A DNA stretch of 64,000 bases from an uncultured Rothia sp. (GTDB lineage Bacteria > Actinomycetota > Actinomycetes > Actinomycetales > Micrococcaceae): contig NZ_CAKAPD010000014.1 in NCBI RefSeq assembly GCF_916715725.1, forward strand, positions 1-64,000, written 5' to 3'. The position numbers were made by a program, and so were the translations under genes. Below, piece after piece: positions 1 to 8,930 of this stretch. Position 1 is the first letter of the stretch; each line of letters opens with the position of its first letter. The notes under the pieces were generated by a model. It had not been told where the DNA came from and did no database searches. It saw only the letters and a list, made by a program, of their open reading frames with translations.

Positions 1-101
1 TCGGAAATGGATTCACGCCCCTTCAACGCGTTTACATCAATGCACGATACCGAGCTGCCTGTGCCGGGACAGCATCACTAAAAACCGGCATACGCATCGG
101 C

Positions 102-114
102 GGGAGAAACTCCC
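102..114 (-). terminator. Short hairpin after the sugar transferase gene
   Basis: A perfect 5-bp stem (GGGAG/CTCCC, 3-nt loop) lies just past the stop of the minus-strand sugar transferase. It is short and lacks a clear T-run, so it is only a plausible terminator. Bases 1-101 hold no gene I can support. Confidence 0.35.
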
Positions 115-124
115 ACCATCCTTC

Positions 125-1693
125 TTAGTACGCGCCTTCCTTAGCGAAAACCGCACGGACAGTACGCAGAAGAATAATGAAGTCACCGGTAAGCGACCAG
201 TTCTCAACATAGTAGAGATCCAGACGAACCGACTCCTCCCAAGAGAGGTCACTACGACCCGAAACCTGCCACAGGCCGGTAATACCCGGCTTCACCAGAA
301 GGCGGCGGTACGCAATATCTTCGTACTGCTCAACTTCCTCAACCAGCGGAGGACGCGGACCCACCAGCGACATATCGCCAATGAACACGTTCCACAGCTG
401 AGGCAGCTCATCAATCGAGTACTTACGGATGAACTTACCGATGGGGGTAATACGCGGGTCGTCCTTCATCTTGAAGAGCACGCCGTTACCCTCGTTCTGC
501 TCCATGAGGCGCTTCTTAACCTCTTCAGCATCAGTACGCATCGAACGGAACTTCACCATCTTGAAAAGCTCACCGTTCAGACCCACACGGTTCTGAAGGA
601 AGAAGACCGGGCCGCCATCACGCTTAACCAGCAGAGCAACCACCAGGAACAGCGGAGAGAGCAGAATCAAACCCAGACCCGAGGACACAACGTCCACGGC
701 GCGCTTGAAGAACGCCGACAGACCGGTAATACGCGGAGTCGACACGTGCACCAGCGGCAGACCGTTCAGCGGCTGCATGTGCATACGCGGACCAGCAATA
801 TCGGTCGTAGCCGGAGCCATAATCAGCGAAATATGCGCATCCGCCAGCTTCCAACCCAGCAGACGAACCTGGTCCGGGCTCAAATGGTGGCCATTCGTAA
901 CAGCGACCATGTGAATATCGTTCTCGCGGATAGCTTCCATAATGTCAGCCGGAGAAGTGCTGTAACCAAGCACCGGAATCGGCGCACCAGCAACAGTAGT
1001 ACCGGGAGTGAAACCGGGCAGGTAGAACGCAGCGGGGGACAGACCGGATGCAACCACATCCTTCAAGTTCTTATACAGGTGCTGACCGGTCGTCACATCA
1101 GAAATAATCATGACGCGAGTCAGCGCGCGACCGCGAGTACGCGAACGCACCAGACCCTGACGAATAACCCAACGCTCCATCAGCAGGAAGAACAGACCCA
1201 GCGGGTAAGCAATTAGCAGGTACATGCGAGTGACGTCAACCTTGAGGAAGAACGCCACAATAATCAGCAGACAGAAGAAATAAGTACTGCCGCGAGTAAT
1301 GAGGCGGTACTCCTCAGTACCGAAACCCATAATGCGCAGGCTACGGGAGCCATTCACCTGGAGAATAAACCACCAGCCAATGGTCAGGCCAATACCCAAG
1401 AAGATATAGTCCATCGCGGGTACGCGGCCATCGAGAACATTAATAGGCCAAACGTTCACATAGGGCAGGTCAGCATTTTCCCACCCGAAACGAATCAGAT
1501 GCGCAGCGACAACCGCAACAGCAATGGCGAAAAAATCGCCAAAGTAAAGGGCGCGCTGAACCTTGGGATGCCAGCTTCGCCTGATAACGAAGTCTGAACC
1601 CCACATTTTTTTAAGACGATCTTGTACTTTCAACGGTGTAATCTTCCCCGGAAATTTGTCCTGTATTGCGGACTGAGAGCGGCGAATAGGCAC
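125..1693 (-). CDS. Exopolysaccharide polyprenyl-phosphate sugar-1-phosphate transferase
   Basis: A 522-aa membrane enzyme of the WbaP/CpsE (bacterial sugar transferase) family, expected to move a sugar-1-phosphate from a nucleotide sugar to undecaprenyl phosphate as the first step of capsule or exopolysaccharide assembly. The N-terminal third has several hydrophobic segments, the middle is a nucleotide-binding-like domain, and a further membrane helix (about residues 330-355) precedes the catalytic domain. That domain shows the family blocks KFRSMRTDA, IRKYSIDELPQLWNV, GDMSLVGPRPP and PGITGLWQVSGRS. It starts at a GTG with an AGGGGT ribosome site about 7 nt upstream. The sugar cannot be told from sequence. 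The next gene leftwards lies outside the window, so it is unclear whether this begins a capsule cluster. Confidence 0.9.
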   Translation of the reverse strand: MPIRRSQSAIQDKFPGKITPLKVQDRLKKMWGSDFVIRRSWHPKVQRALYFGDFFAIAVAVVAAHLIRFGWENADLPYVNVWPINVLDGRVPAMDYIFLGIGLTIGWWFILQVNGSRSLRIMGFGTEEYRLITRGSTYFFCLLIIVAFFLKVDVTRMYLLIAYPLGLFFLLMERWVIRQGLVRSRTRGRALTRVMIISDVTTGQHLYKNLKDVVASGLSPAAFYLPGFTPGTTVAGAPIPVLGYSTSPADIMEAIRENDIHMVAVTNGHHLSPDQVRLLGWKLADAHISLIMAPATTDIAGPRMHMQPLNGLPLVHVSTPRITGLSAFFKRAVDVVSSGLGLILLSPLFLVVALLVKRDGGPVFFLQNRVGLNGELFKMVKFRSMRTDAEEVKKRLMEQNEGNGVLFKMKDDPRITPIGKFIRKYSIDELPQLWNVFIGDMSLVGPRPPLVEEVEQYEDIAYRRLLVKPGITGLWQVSGRSDLSWEESVRLDLYYVENWSLTGDFIILLRTVRAVFAKEGAY

Positions 1694-2112
1694 ATTTACC
1701 CCTAATTATCGGTGTAAGGGAGACGTGTCCTAGTCTTTGTCCTGATGAATGAGTGAACCCTTAATCTTGCTGAGTGAATAATGGCAGAGACTACGGCAAA
1801 GGCGCTGGTAAGACGCCTAGTGGAGCGTTATATGAGCCCGCTGAGCGCATAAACGTGTTCCGTAAACTATTCTACGGGGTCGGGGGTCTTCCGTCTCGAA
1901 GAATGAAGAGGCAAAGTCGCTCCGGTGTGATGAAATCAATCACAGAAAAAGAAGAGAATAAGAGCCTCCGGGAAGAATGCCTAGTGGAGCTAAGAAACTC
2001 CCAAAACTACCGGTATGTTTCACGCATCTGCAGAAAAACAATAACCGGCATATAAAAAGACAAACCCCGGAGGCTCAATAACAAGCCCTACGCACACGGC
2101 GTAAAAGGGACA
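1694..2112. other. Intergenic region with inverted repeat; doubtful 93-codon ORF
   Basis: This 419-bp gap lies between two minus-strand genes. A plus-strand reading frame (1774-2055) is open but has no recognisable motif, lysine/arginine-rich AT-biased codons and no good ribosome site, so I do not call it a gene. An 11-bp perfect inverted repeat, GAGCCTCCGGG (1962-1972) and CCCGGAGGCTC (2066-2076), spans 115 bp. A direct repeat, CGCCTAGTGGAGC near 1816 and TGCCTAGTGGAGC near 1979, also occurs. The promoter of the sugar transferase must lie at the left end. The gap could hold a structured RNA. Confidence 0.4.
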
Positions 2113-2895
2113 TTAAGGGCGCTCAAGCCCCGCACGATCCAAAATGAAATCAATCATCGGTTCATAGCGACGCGGCGGAACGTTATCATCCATCGGCACA
2201 CACACCGGCAAATCTCCCTGCTCAGCCGCAACAAACAGACCCGGATCATTACAATCCGCAATGCCAATCGTCAGCAGCTTACGAGTAGACGCCGCATAAC
2301 CACCCATACCGTGATCCGAAACCACCAGATCCGGGGTCACGCCGCGCGCCTCCAGCTGATCCAAAGCGATGCGCATCGGGCCGGGGAAATGCGTATGCTG
2401 CAGGTTGCCGTACTGCTCAAACATCACGACATCCATAATCTGGCGGACGTCACCGTCGAGGAAACGCTCGCCCTCCTCAATCTGAAGAACCTCGGCACCC
2501 GCAGCCTTCGCTGCCGCAGCCATCACCGCGTAAATGGGGAACAGGCCCGCCGGGTGACCGGTCGCAAACAGAATGCGGGAACCGGCGCGTACCGTCTCAC
2601 CAAAGATACGGGCGTACTCCTCCAGGGCGCTGATGCACTGCTTGGCACCAATAGTGTCCTGACCGTGAGTATGCGAACGATCCGGGTTCAGACCCGCGCG
2701 GCGAACCATCACCTCAAACACCGAATCGTAATCCCACTCGCGGGTCCACTGCACACCAAACTCAAGGTGCTCATTACCATCCAGGAAACCCTGAATATGG
2801 TCCAGGTTATTCTCTCGGGCGGTCGCCACCTCGCCGGTAATACGCACAGAATCCAGGTACGCGGCGAACTCATCGCGGCTCATGGAGAAAGACAT
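2113..2895 (-). CDS. Phosphatase-like actinobacterial conserved protein
   Basis: A 260-aa soluble protein resembling the actinobacterial family annotated as 'phosphatase' that is often found beside mshA. It begins with a helical segment (about residues 5-50). It then has an alpha/beta core with the blocks RILFATGHPAGL (about 107-118), EVLQIEEGERF and DLVVSDHGMGGYAAS (about 185-200), and acidic and glycine-rich loops suited to metal or phosphate binding. No signal peptide or membrane helix is seen. The start has a strong GAGGAG site about 8 nt upstream. It lies 28 bp downstream of mshA on the same strand, so the two are probably co-transcribed. The substrate is unknown and the catalytic residues are not established from sequence. 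Confidence 0.6.
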   Translation of the reverse strand: MSFSMSRDEFAAYLDSVRITGEVATARENNLDHIQGFLDGNEHLEFGVQWTREWDYDSVFEVMVRRAGLNPDRSHTHGQDTIGAKQCISALEEYARIFGETVRAGSRILFATGHPAGLFPIYAVMAAAAKAAGAEVLQIEEGERFLDGDVRQIMDVVMFEQYGNLQHTHFPGPMRIALDQLEARGVTPDLVVSDHGMGGYAASTRKLLTIGIADCNDPGLFVAAEQGDLPVCVPMDDNVPPRRYEPMIDFILDRAGLERP

Positions 2896-2923
2896 TAAAA
2901 CTCCTCATGACGTGAAAAATACA

Positions 2924-4186
2924 TTACTGCGAGATACCTTCACGTACCTCGGCATAAGCTTCTAGGGTCTTACGCGCCGTCTGGTCCCAACCCATCGTGC
3001 GGGCACGCGCCGCGGCGTTTGCGCCCAACGAATGGCGCAGATACGGCGCGCGGACCAGGCGTTCAATAGCCGCCGCCCAACGCTCCGGAGTACGAGGCGC
3101 TACCAGCAGGCCCGTACGGTGGTTCTCCACCGCATAGCGCAGACCGTCAGCATCCGTAGCGAGTACTGCTGTGCCGCACGCCTGCGCCTCCAACGCCACC
3201 AGGCCGAAGGTCTCAGACGACGATGGGGACGCCACAATATCGGCGGCACGGAAAATATTCGCCAGCTCAGACGCAGGAACCGGGGCCTTCAAATGCACCC
3301 GATCTGCCACACCCAGTTCAGCGGCGCGCTCCAGGAGGCGGCGCTCATAATCCGAATCGGAACGACCAATAATATCCACGTCCACCTGCAGATCGGAGGG
3401 GAGTAGCGCGAGCGCCTCCACCAGCAGATGTGGGCCCTTCAACGGCTGAGGCCTACCGGCAAACACAATGCGGCAACGAGTCTCCGAGGTGTCATTGAGC
3501 GGATGCACGCCAGGAATCGTATGGAAAATCGAGGTGTCAACACCCGGGGGGATAATGGCAAGCTTCTGCGCGTCCGTACCGTAGTACTCGCCCATCTGCT
3601 GCGCCTCCAGGGGAGTATTCACAATCACCCGGCTCGCGGAGCTACTCATGAGGCGCTCGGCGCGGTATCGTTCCTCAGGCTCGGGTGCTTCACCTTCGCC
3701 GCGGCGCGCATCCTTAGCGGCAGCCGTCGTATGCGGAGTGAAAAGAACGGGGACCGGGAAGCCAACGCCCTGAGCCGACCACAGTTGGGACGCGCGAGCC
3801 GCAGCCTGGCCAGACAGCCAATAGTGGGCGTGGATAATATCCGGGGTGTACAGTGCCTGCTCCACGCACGCCCGCGCAAAATCATCGGTGACCGCAGCCA
3901 GCTCATTCTTAGAAAGACCACGGGCGGAAGGAAGATCAAGGCTGTGGCGCACAAGGCGCTCGCCGGGCTGAGGTGGCTGACGGAACGGCGAGTCAGCCGG
4001 AAGCGCCTCACCGCGGTCCAGGGTGAAAACCTCAACCCGTAGCTCGGGATCCAGCTCCAGCATGGCATGCACCGACCGGGCAATATAGACGTTCATGCCG
4101 CCTGCATCTCCGCTACCGGGCTGCGCAAAAGGGTCGGTGTGCATGGAATACACGTGAACCGTCCGAACCGGCGGCAGAGTGCTCAT
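2924..4186 (-). CDS. mshA: MshA-type D-inositol-3-phosphate glycosyltransferase
   Basis: A 420-aa GT4-family, GT-B-fold glycosyltransferase. The N-terminal block GSGDAGGMNVYIARS (about residues 24-38) is the signature of MshA, which joins UDP-GlcNAc to 1-L-inositol-3-phosphate to begin mycothiol synthesis, the actinobacterial equivalent of glutathione. The C-terminal half has the nucleotide-sugar site: FAGRPQPLKGPHLLVEAL and the E-x7-E-type stretch SPSSSETFGLVALEAQACG. The start has AGAGGAAAG upstream. The length fits MshA (about 420-480 aa). A trehalose- or sucrose-synthase-like GT4 enzyme is the main alternative but is less likely given the GDAGGMNVY motif. It is divergent from alr across a 138-bp promoter region. 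Confidence 0.85.
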   Translation of the reverse strand: MSTLPPVRTVHVYSMHTDPFAQPGSGDAGGMNVYIARSVHAMLELDPELRVEVFTLDRGEALPADSPFRQPPQPGERLVRHSLDLPSARGLSKNELAAVTDDFARACVEQALYTPDIIHAHYWLSGQAAARASQLWSAQGVGFPVPVLFTPHTTAAAKDARRGEGEAPEPEERYRAERLMSSSASRVIVNTPLEAQQMGEYYGTDAQKLAIIPPGVDTSIFHTIPGVHPLNDTSETRCRIVFAGRPQPLKGPHLLVEALALLPSDLQVDVDIIGRSDSDYERRLLERAAELGVADRVHLKAPVPASELANIFRAADIVASPSSSETFGLVALEAQACGTAVLATDADGLRYAVENHRTGLLVAPRTPERWAAAIERLVRAPYLRHSLGANAAARARTMGWDQTARKTLEAYAEVREGISQ

Positions 4187-4324
4187 CGATGCTTTCCTCT
4201 CTAAAGGGGTACCTGACCTAGTGTAGCGCGACAGGACTTTCGCACAGCGGGAGGTCTAGAATTTAGTAGAAGAGAGGCTGCTCAAGTACAGCCTGTAGTA
4301 CCCGCCCGTCAGAAACGAAGGACC

Positions 4325-5638
4325 ATGACTCACCCTCAGCAGCCTGCCGAACCGCTCTACTGCCCGCCCTGCACTCCCGGCCAGGTGGAACGTAGCGCCA
4401 CGATTGATCTTGACGCGCTGGAACATAACGTGCGCCGCCTCAAGGAGCTCATTGGTGACCGCATGCTCATTGCCGTGATTAAGGCGGATGCGTACGGTCA
4501 CGGCGCATACCCGGTGGCACGTTCGGCTATTGCCGCCGGTGCCGACCTGCTGGGCGTGGTGCACGTGAACGAGGCGCTGGAACTGCGCGCTGACGGTATT
4601 GATGCGCCGCTCATGGCGTGGCTGCACACCCCCTCCACCGACTTTGATGCGGCACTGCAGGAGAAGATTCGTCTGGGCGTTTCCGGCTGGGACCTGGAGG
4701 CGGTAGCCGCCGCCGCTGAACGCACCGGCGAGCGCGCTATCGTGCATCTGAAGGCTGATACCGGTCTGGGTCGTAACGGCGCCACCGCGGCGGATTGGCC
4801 CGCGCTGGTGGCTCGCGCCGCCTCCCTGGAGGATGCCGGTCTGATTACGGTTGAGGGTATTTTCAGCCACCTGGCGGTTGCTGATGAGCCGACCCGCGCC
4901 GAGACTGCACAGCAGCTCAATACCCTGGATACGTTTGTGGCCCAGGCACGCGAGGCTGGCCTGGACCCGAAGATTGTGCACCTGGCGAACTCGCCGGCGA
5001 CCCTGACCGCCTCCCTGGAAGGTTGGGATACGGAGGAGCGTCTGCTCGGTGACGGTGTGCGTTGCGGCCTCGCTCTGTACGGTCTCTCTCCGCTGCCGGG
5101 TGTTACGTCTGAAGACTTGGGTTTGAAGCCCGTCATGACGGTGAGTAGCTACATTGCCGCCGTGAAGGAAGTTCCCGCAGGTCAGGGTGTTTCCTACGGT
5201 CTGCGCTACCACACCGAAAAGCCGACCACCCTGGCTCTGGTGCCTCTCGGCTACGCTGACGGCGTGCCGCGCATCGCGGAGAACGCGCCGGTGCGCATCT
5301 ACCCCGGTGCGCAGAATGCGGAGAGCGGCGCCGTACCCAATAACGCGGAGGGTACGACCTACCGTGTGGTTGGCCGCGTCGCCATGGACCAGATGGTCGT
5401 TGACCTGGGCGAACCCGGCCTGAGCGACCCCGCCCTGGGCTACCTGGGCGCCCCCGCCATCCTTTTTGGTGCCGGCGAAAACCCGCCCGTAGAGGAGTGG
5501 GCGGAAGCCGCGCAGACCATTAACTATGAAATCGTGACCCGCATTTCTCCTCGCGTGGAGCGCCTCTACACCGGCGGCTCCTGGGTTGAAGCTGAACTGA
5601 ACGAGCTGTGGGGCACCGGCGAGGAACAGGAGGGCTAA
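4325..5638 (+). CDS. alr: Alanine racemase
   Basis: A 437-aa PLP enzyme interconverting L- and D-alanine for peptidoglycan. The N-terminal TIM barrel carries the PLP lysine in AVIKADAYGHG (K53). The C-terminal beta domain carries the catalytic tyrosine in GVSYGLRYHTE (about Y291) and the GYADGVPR motif. It is longer than typical Alr (about 360-390 aa), through an N-terminal leader (residues 1-25) and a small insertion near residues 335-350. The ATG follows GAAGGA. It heads the alr-tsaE-tsaB-rimI-tsaD operon, an arrangement common in actinobacteria. Its stop overlaps the tsaE start (TAATG), indicating translational coupling. Confidence 0.97.
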   Translation: MTHPQQPAEPLYCPPCTPGQVERSATIDLDALEHNVRRLKELIGDRMLIAVIKADAYGHGAYPVARSAIAAGADLLGVVHVNEALELRADGIDAPLMAWLHTPSTDFDAALQEKIRLGVSGWDLEAVAAAAERTGERAIVHLKADTGLGRNGATAADWPALVARAASLEDAGLITVEGIFSHLAVADEPTRAETAQQLNTLDTFVAQAREAGLDPKIVHLANSPATLTASLEGWDTEERLLGDGVRCGLALYGLSPLPGVTSEDLGLKPVMTVSSYIAAVKEVPAGQGVSYGLRYHTEKPTTLALVPLGYADGVPRIAENAPVRIYPGAQNAESGAVPNNAEGTTYRVVGRVAMDQMVVDLGEPGLSDPALGYLGAPAILFGAGENPPVEEWAEAAQTINYEIVTRISPRVERLYTGGSWVEAELNELWGTGEEQEG

Positions 5639-6243
5639 TGAGCGCTGAGTACATTTCTGCCGCCCTCGACCTGGACGTGACCGGCCCCGACCATACCCGC
5701 CGCCTGGCGCTCGCCCTGGCACAGCACCTGAACGCCGGGGATGTACTGCTCCTCTCGGGTGAGCTCGGCGCGGGTAAGACCACGTTCACCCGCTCCCTGG
5801 GTGAAGGCCTGGGCGTGCGTGAGGGCGTTATCTCACCGACCTTCGTGCTCTCACGCGTGCACCCGAACCTGCCGGACGGTCCCCGACCCGGCGGCCCCGA
5901 CCTGGTGCACGTGGACGCCTACCGCCTCTCCAGCGCCGAAGAGCTCGACGATTTGGACCTGGAGTTCTCCCTGTCGCGCTCGGTGACCGTCATCGAGTGG
6001 GGCCGCGATAAGGCTGAGCACCTGAGCGATTCCCGTCTGGAACTGGACTTCACCCGACTGACCGGCGCGGATGCACGCTTCGCCTACTCTGGTGCCGAAG
6101 AATTCAGCTGGGACGACGACGAAGATGACGAAAGCGACGAGGATGCGGACACCCCCGAGCCTCGCCTGCTGCGGGTGCGAGCCTTCGGCCCCCGCTGGGA
6201 GCACGCTTTCGACGCCCTGAAAGAGGCCCTGCAGAGCGCCTAG
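5638..6243 (+). CDS. tsaE: tRNA t6A biosynthesis ATPase TsaE
   Basis: A 201-aa P-loop ATPase that works with TsaB and TsaD to place threonylcarbamoyl on A37 of ANN-decoding tRNAs. The Walker A sequence GELGAGKTT is at residues 41-49, followed by the family block ISPTFVLSRVH, the Walker-B-like HVDAYRL, and VIEWGRDKAEHL. I chose the ATG overlapping the alr stop; a further in-frame ATG 30 nt upstream would lie inside alr. It is longer than the usual 150-160 aa because of a C-terminal region with a strongly acidic stretch (SWDDDEDDESDEDAD, about residues 158-172), probably a disordered lineage-specific insert. Confidence 0.95.
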   Translation: MSAEYISAALDLDVTGPDHTRRLALALAQHLNAGDVLLLSGELGAGKTTFTRSLGEGLGVREGVISPTFVLSRVHPNLPDGPRPGGPDLVHVDAYRLSSAEELDDLDLEFSLSRSVTVIEWGRDKAEHLSDSRLELDFTRLTGADARFAYSGAEEFSWDDDEDDESDEDADTPEPRLLRVRAFGPRWEHAFDALKEALQSA

Positions 6244-6254
6244 AGCCCGCGCGT

Positions 6255-6266
6255 TAGAATGATAGG
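6255..6266 (+). promoter_or_regulatory. Possible internal leaderless promoter for tsaB
   Basis: A TAGAAT -10-like hexamer (6255-6260) lies exactly 6 nt before the GTG of tsaB. The same arrangement recurs before several other genes here, suggesting a secondary start producing a leaderless mRNA inside the operon. No convincing -35 is visible. Confidence 0.35.
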
Positions 6267-7097
6267 GTGCTAGTACTTGCCCTTGATTCATCCGCCACCG
6301 CATCTGTGGCGCTCGCCCGTGTGCACGGCTCCGAAGCCGGCGCGTCCTTCGAAATCCTCGCCCGCTACGAGAGTGAAGATACCCGCTCCCACGCCGAGGT
6401 GATGGGCCCCTACGCGCAGGCTGCCCTGCAGGACGCCGGCGTGCGCGGCGAAGATTTGGATGCGATTCTGACCGGTACCGGCCCGGGACCTTTTACGGGT
6501 CTTCGCGCCGGTATCGTTACTGCGCGCGCCCTGGGTTTTGCCTGGTCGGTGCCGGTGTACGGCATGATGAGCCTGACCGCACTGGCTGAGCATGCTGTGG
6601 CTGGTGCGGCTGCCGTTGAAAGTGCCGAGGGCACTGCAGTGGAAGAGAACGCAGAACGAGCATTCGCTTCTGCTGACCTTGCCGAAGGCGCCGAGCTGCT
6701 CGTACTCTCCGACGCGCGCCGCCGCGAAGTCTACTCCGCACGCTACCGCGTGGAGGCTGCAGGCTACACCCTGGTGGACGGCCCGAACGTATGCCCCGCC
6801 TCCGAAATTCTGCCCGGTAGGAGCCCCTCCTACGCCTACGGTTACGGTGCCGGCCTGTACGCCGAAACTCTCGAAGAGCATGGCTGGACCATCGTCGACT
6901 CCGCCCGCGAGGTTCACCCACACGCCGAGTACCTGGTCGCCGCCGCGGCACGCCTGGGCGTAGAGAACCTGAGCGAGGACACCTCCGCCCAGTACCTGCG
7001 TGACTCGGACGCAAAGGTCCCCGCCGCAATGCTCGCCCGCCAGCAGAAGCAGGCTGCACAGGCAGCTACACAGGCTACCGCGCAGAAGGAGAGCTAA
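6267..7097 (+). CDS. tsaB: tRNA t6A biosynthesis protein TsaB
   Basis: A 276-aa ASKHA-fold partner of TsaD in threonylcarbamoyladenosine (t6A37) synthesis. The N-terminus VLALDSSATASVAL and the block TGTGPGPFTGLRAGIVTARAL (about residues 70-90) are diagnostic. It starts at GTG, 23 bp after tsaE, and its stop abuts the ATG of rimI. Relative to Escherichia coli TsaB it has an alanine/glutamate-rich insert (about residues 110-135) and a low-complexity tail (QQKQAAQAATQATAQ), both likely disordered. The protein is a structural scaffold and is not itself expected to be catalytic. Confidence 0.95.
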   Translation: MLVLALDSSATASVALARVHGSEAGASFEILARYESEDTRSHAEVMGPYAQAALQDAGVRGEDLDAILTGTGPGPFTGLRAGIVTARALGFAWSVPVYGMMSLTALAEHAVAGAAAVESAEGTAVEENAERAFASADLAEGAELLVLSDARRREVYSARYRVEAAGYTLVDGPNVCPASEILPGRSPSYAYGYGAGLYAETLEEHGWTIVDSAREVHPHAEYLVAAAARLGVENLSEDTSAQYLRDSDAKVPAAMLARQQKQAAQAATQATAQKES

Positions 7098-7607
7098 ATG
7101 AGCGCTACCGACAATATCGTGCGAGACGACCTGAATCTGGGCGCCCGCCTGCGCGTTGCCGAACTCGCGGACGTGCAGGCAATGCACCGCATGGAGACCA
7201 CCCTGTTCCCCGCCGACGCCTGGCACATCGACATGTTCCTTGAGGAGCTGACCCACCCGACCCGCACCTACTACATGCTTGAGGTGCCGGGGGAGAACCC
7301 GGAAAGCGACGAGGGTAGCTGGCGCGCCATCGGCTACTGCGGAACCATGGTCGTAGCCGACACCGCCGATGTTCAGACCATCGGCGTGCTTCCCGAGTAC
7401 GAGGGCCACGGCTTCGGCCGAGCCATGCTCGAGCAGATGCACGAGCGTGCCCGCGAGCTGGGTGCCGAGCGCATCCTGCTGGAGGTGCGTGCCGACAACC
7501 CGCGCGCCCAGCGCCTCTACGAACGCAACGGCTACCGTGCGATTCACGTACGCCGCGGCTACTACGATGACGGAACCGACGCCATCATTATGGAATGCAC
7601 GTTCTAA
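7098..7607 (+). CDS. rimI: GNAT N-acetyltransferase RimI
   Basis: A 169-aa Gcn5-related acetyltransferase. Actinobacterial RimI acetylates N-terminal alpha-amino groups, classically of ribosomal protein S18. The acetyl-CoA loop is seen as VLPEYEGHGFGRAML (about residues 95-109) and the C-terminal motif as RLYERNGYRAIHVRRGYY. It lies between tsaB and tsaD with no gap from tsaB, and in some actinobacteria the same activity is fused to TsaD or TsaB. Identification rests on this context plus the GNAT fold, since GNAT enzymes are hard to separate by substrate. Confidence 0.9.
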   Translation: MSATDNIVRDDLNLGARLRVAELADVQAMHRMETTLFPADAWHIDMFLEELTHPTRTYYMLEVPGENPESDEGSWRAIGYCGTMVVADTADVQTIGVLPEYEGHGFGRAMLEQMHERARELGAERILLEVRADNPRAQRLYERNGYRAIHVRRGYYDDGTDAIIMECTF

Positions 7608-7729
7608 ATAGCCTGTTGAGCTAAACGGTGCATCACTCCCAGTAATACTTGGCACCTTTCCGCCACATCACCTTTACACCACAGCATCAAGAAGCACTAC
7701 GCGCAGACAGCGCAACAGAAAGACGAACT

Positions 7730-8830
7730 ATGAGCACTCGCGAACCCCTCGTTCTGGGCATCGAATCCTCCTGCGATGAGACCGGTATCGGCATTGTGCG
7801 CGGTGCACAGCTGCTCAGCAACACCATCTCCTCCTCCATGGAAGAGCACGTACGCTTTGGCGGCGTGATCCCCGAAATCGCCTCCCGCGCCCACCTGGAC
7901 GCCATGATTCCCGCCCTCAAGGCGGCACTCGCCGAAGCGGATATCACCCTCGACGAGGTAGACGCTATCGCCGTCACCGCCGGCCCCGGCCTGGCTGGTG
8001 CGCTCATGGTGGGCGTCTCCGCGGCGAAGGCGCTCGCTATTGCCACCGGCAAGCCCCTCTACGGCATTAACCACTTGGTCGCCCACGTTGGCGTTGGCCT
8101 GCTCGAGGACAACGGCACCGAGGACGGCTCCGACCTGCTGGCGAACGCTGGCTCCGGCGGCCTGGGTGCGCTGCTGGTTTCTGGTGGTCACACCGAAATC
8201 CTGCAGGTGCGCGACATTACCTCCGATGTGCGCCTGCTCGGCGCGACCCTCGACGACGCCGCAGGTGAGGCCTACGACAAGGTCGCCCGACTGCTCGGCT
8301 TGGATTACCCGGGCGGACCCGCCATCGACCGCGCCGCCGCGCAAGGTAACCGCAACGCCTTCGTGTTCCCGCGCGGCCTGTCGAACCGCAAGTTCATGGG
8401 CACCGCCGAGAACCCCGGAGAGCATCGCTACGACTTCTCCTTCTCGGGCCTGAAGACCGCAGTGGCGCGCGTGATTGAGAGCTTCGAAGCCGCCGGTGAA
8501 GAGATCCCTGTTGCTGATATTGCCGCCTCCTTCCAAGAAGCGGTCGTGGACGTCATCACCAAGAAGGCGATGCTCGCCTGCCGCGAGCAGGGCATGAAGA
8601 CCCTGCTACTCGGCGGTGGCGTGGCGGCAAACTCGCGTCTGCGCGAGCTGCTGGCCGCCCGATGTGCCTCCGAGGGTGTGCGCCTAATCATTCCGAAGTT
8701 CACCCTGTGCACCGACAACGGCGCGATGGTTGCCGCCCTGGGCGCCCGCCTGGCCGCCGCGGGCCGCGAGCCCTCGGGCGTGGACTTCACGACGGACTCC
8801 TCGCTGCCGGTGACCACCGTCTGCTTCTAA
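7730..8830 (+). CDS. tsaD: tRNA N6-adenosine threonylcarbamoyltransferase TsaD
   Basis: A 366-aa ASKHA-fold catalytic subunit of the t6A37 complex (Kae1/Gcp family). It has the N-terminal GIESSCDETGIG (about residues 9-20), the metal-binding NHLVAH (about 113-118), and the ATP-site blocks LLVSGGHTEIL and GATLDDAAGEAYDKVARLLG. The C-terminal block is LLLGGGVAANSRLRELL. I place the start at the ATG at 7730, because an in-frame TTG 81 nt upstream would add residues that precede the conserved beginning of the family. A 122-bp gap after rimI may hold its own promoter. A terminator follows. Confidence 0.95.
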   Translation: MSTREPLVLGIESSCDETGIGIVRGAQLLSNTISSSMEEHVRFGGVIPEIASRAHLDAMIPALKAALAEADITLDEVDAIAVTAGPGLAGALMVGVSAAKALAIATGKPLYGINHLVAHVGVGLLEDNGTEDGSDLLANAGSGGLGALLVSGGHTEILQVRDITSDVRLLGATLDDAAGEAYDKVARLLGLDYPGGPAIDRAAAQGNRNAFVFPRGLSNRKFMGTAENPGEHRYDFSFSGLKTAVARVIESFEAAGEEIPVADIAASFQEAVVDVITKKAMLACREQGMKTLLLGGGVAANSRLRELLAARCASEGVRLIIPKFTLCTDNGAMVAALGARLAAAGREPSGVDFTTDSSLPVTTVCF

Positions 8831-8858
8831 ACTGCCTGCTTCTAAAAAAGCTCGTAGA

Positions 8859-8904
8859 AATGCCTCGGCACAGTCTCATGATGACTGCGCCGAGGCATTT
8901 TACG
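8859..8904 (+). terminator. Rho-independent terminator after tsaD
   Basis: A long hairpin with arms AATGCCTCGGC and GCCGAGGCATT and an inner CAGTC/GACTG-like pairing ends in TTTTA. It lies between the convergent tsaD and carboxylate-amine ligase genes and can serve both strands. Confidence 0.85.
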
Positions 8905-8930
8905 TACCTAAGTTTTCTTCCCGCGAGGGG

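Noticed and set aside
1774..2055. A 93-codon plus-strand ORF in the gap after the sugar transferase
   Set aside because: No motif, no good ribosome site, atypical composition, and it overlaps an inverted repeat.
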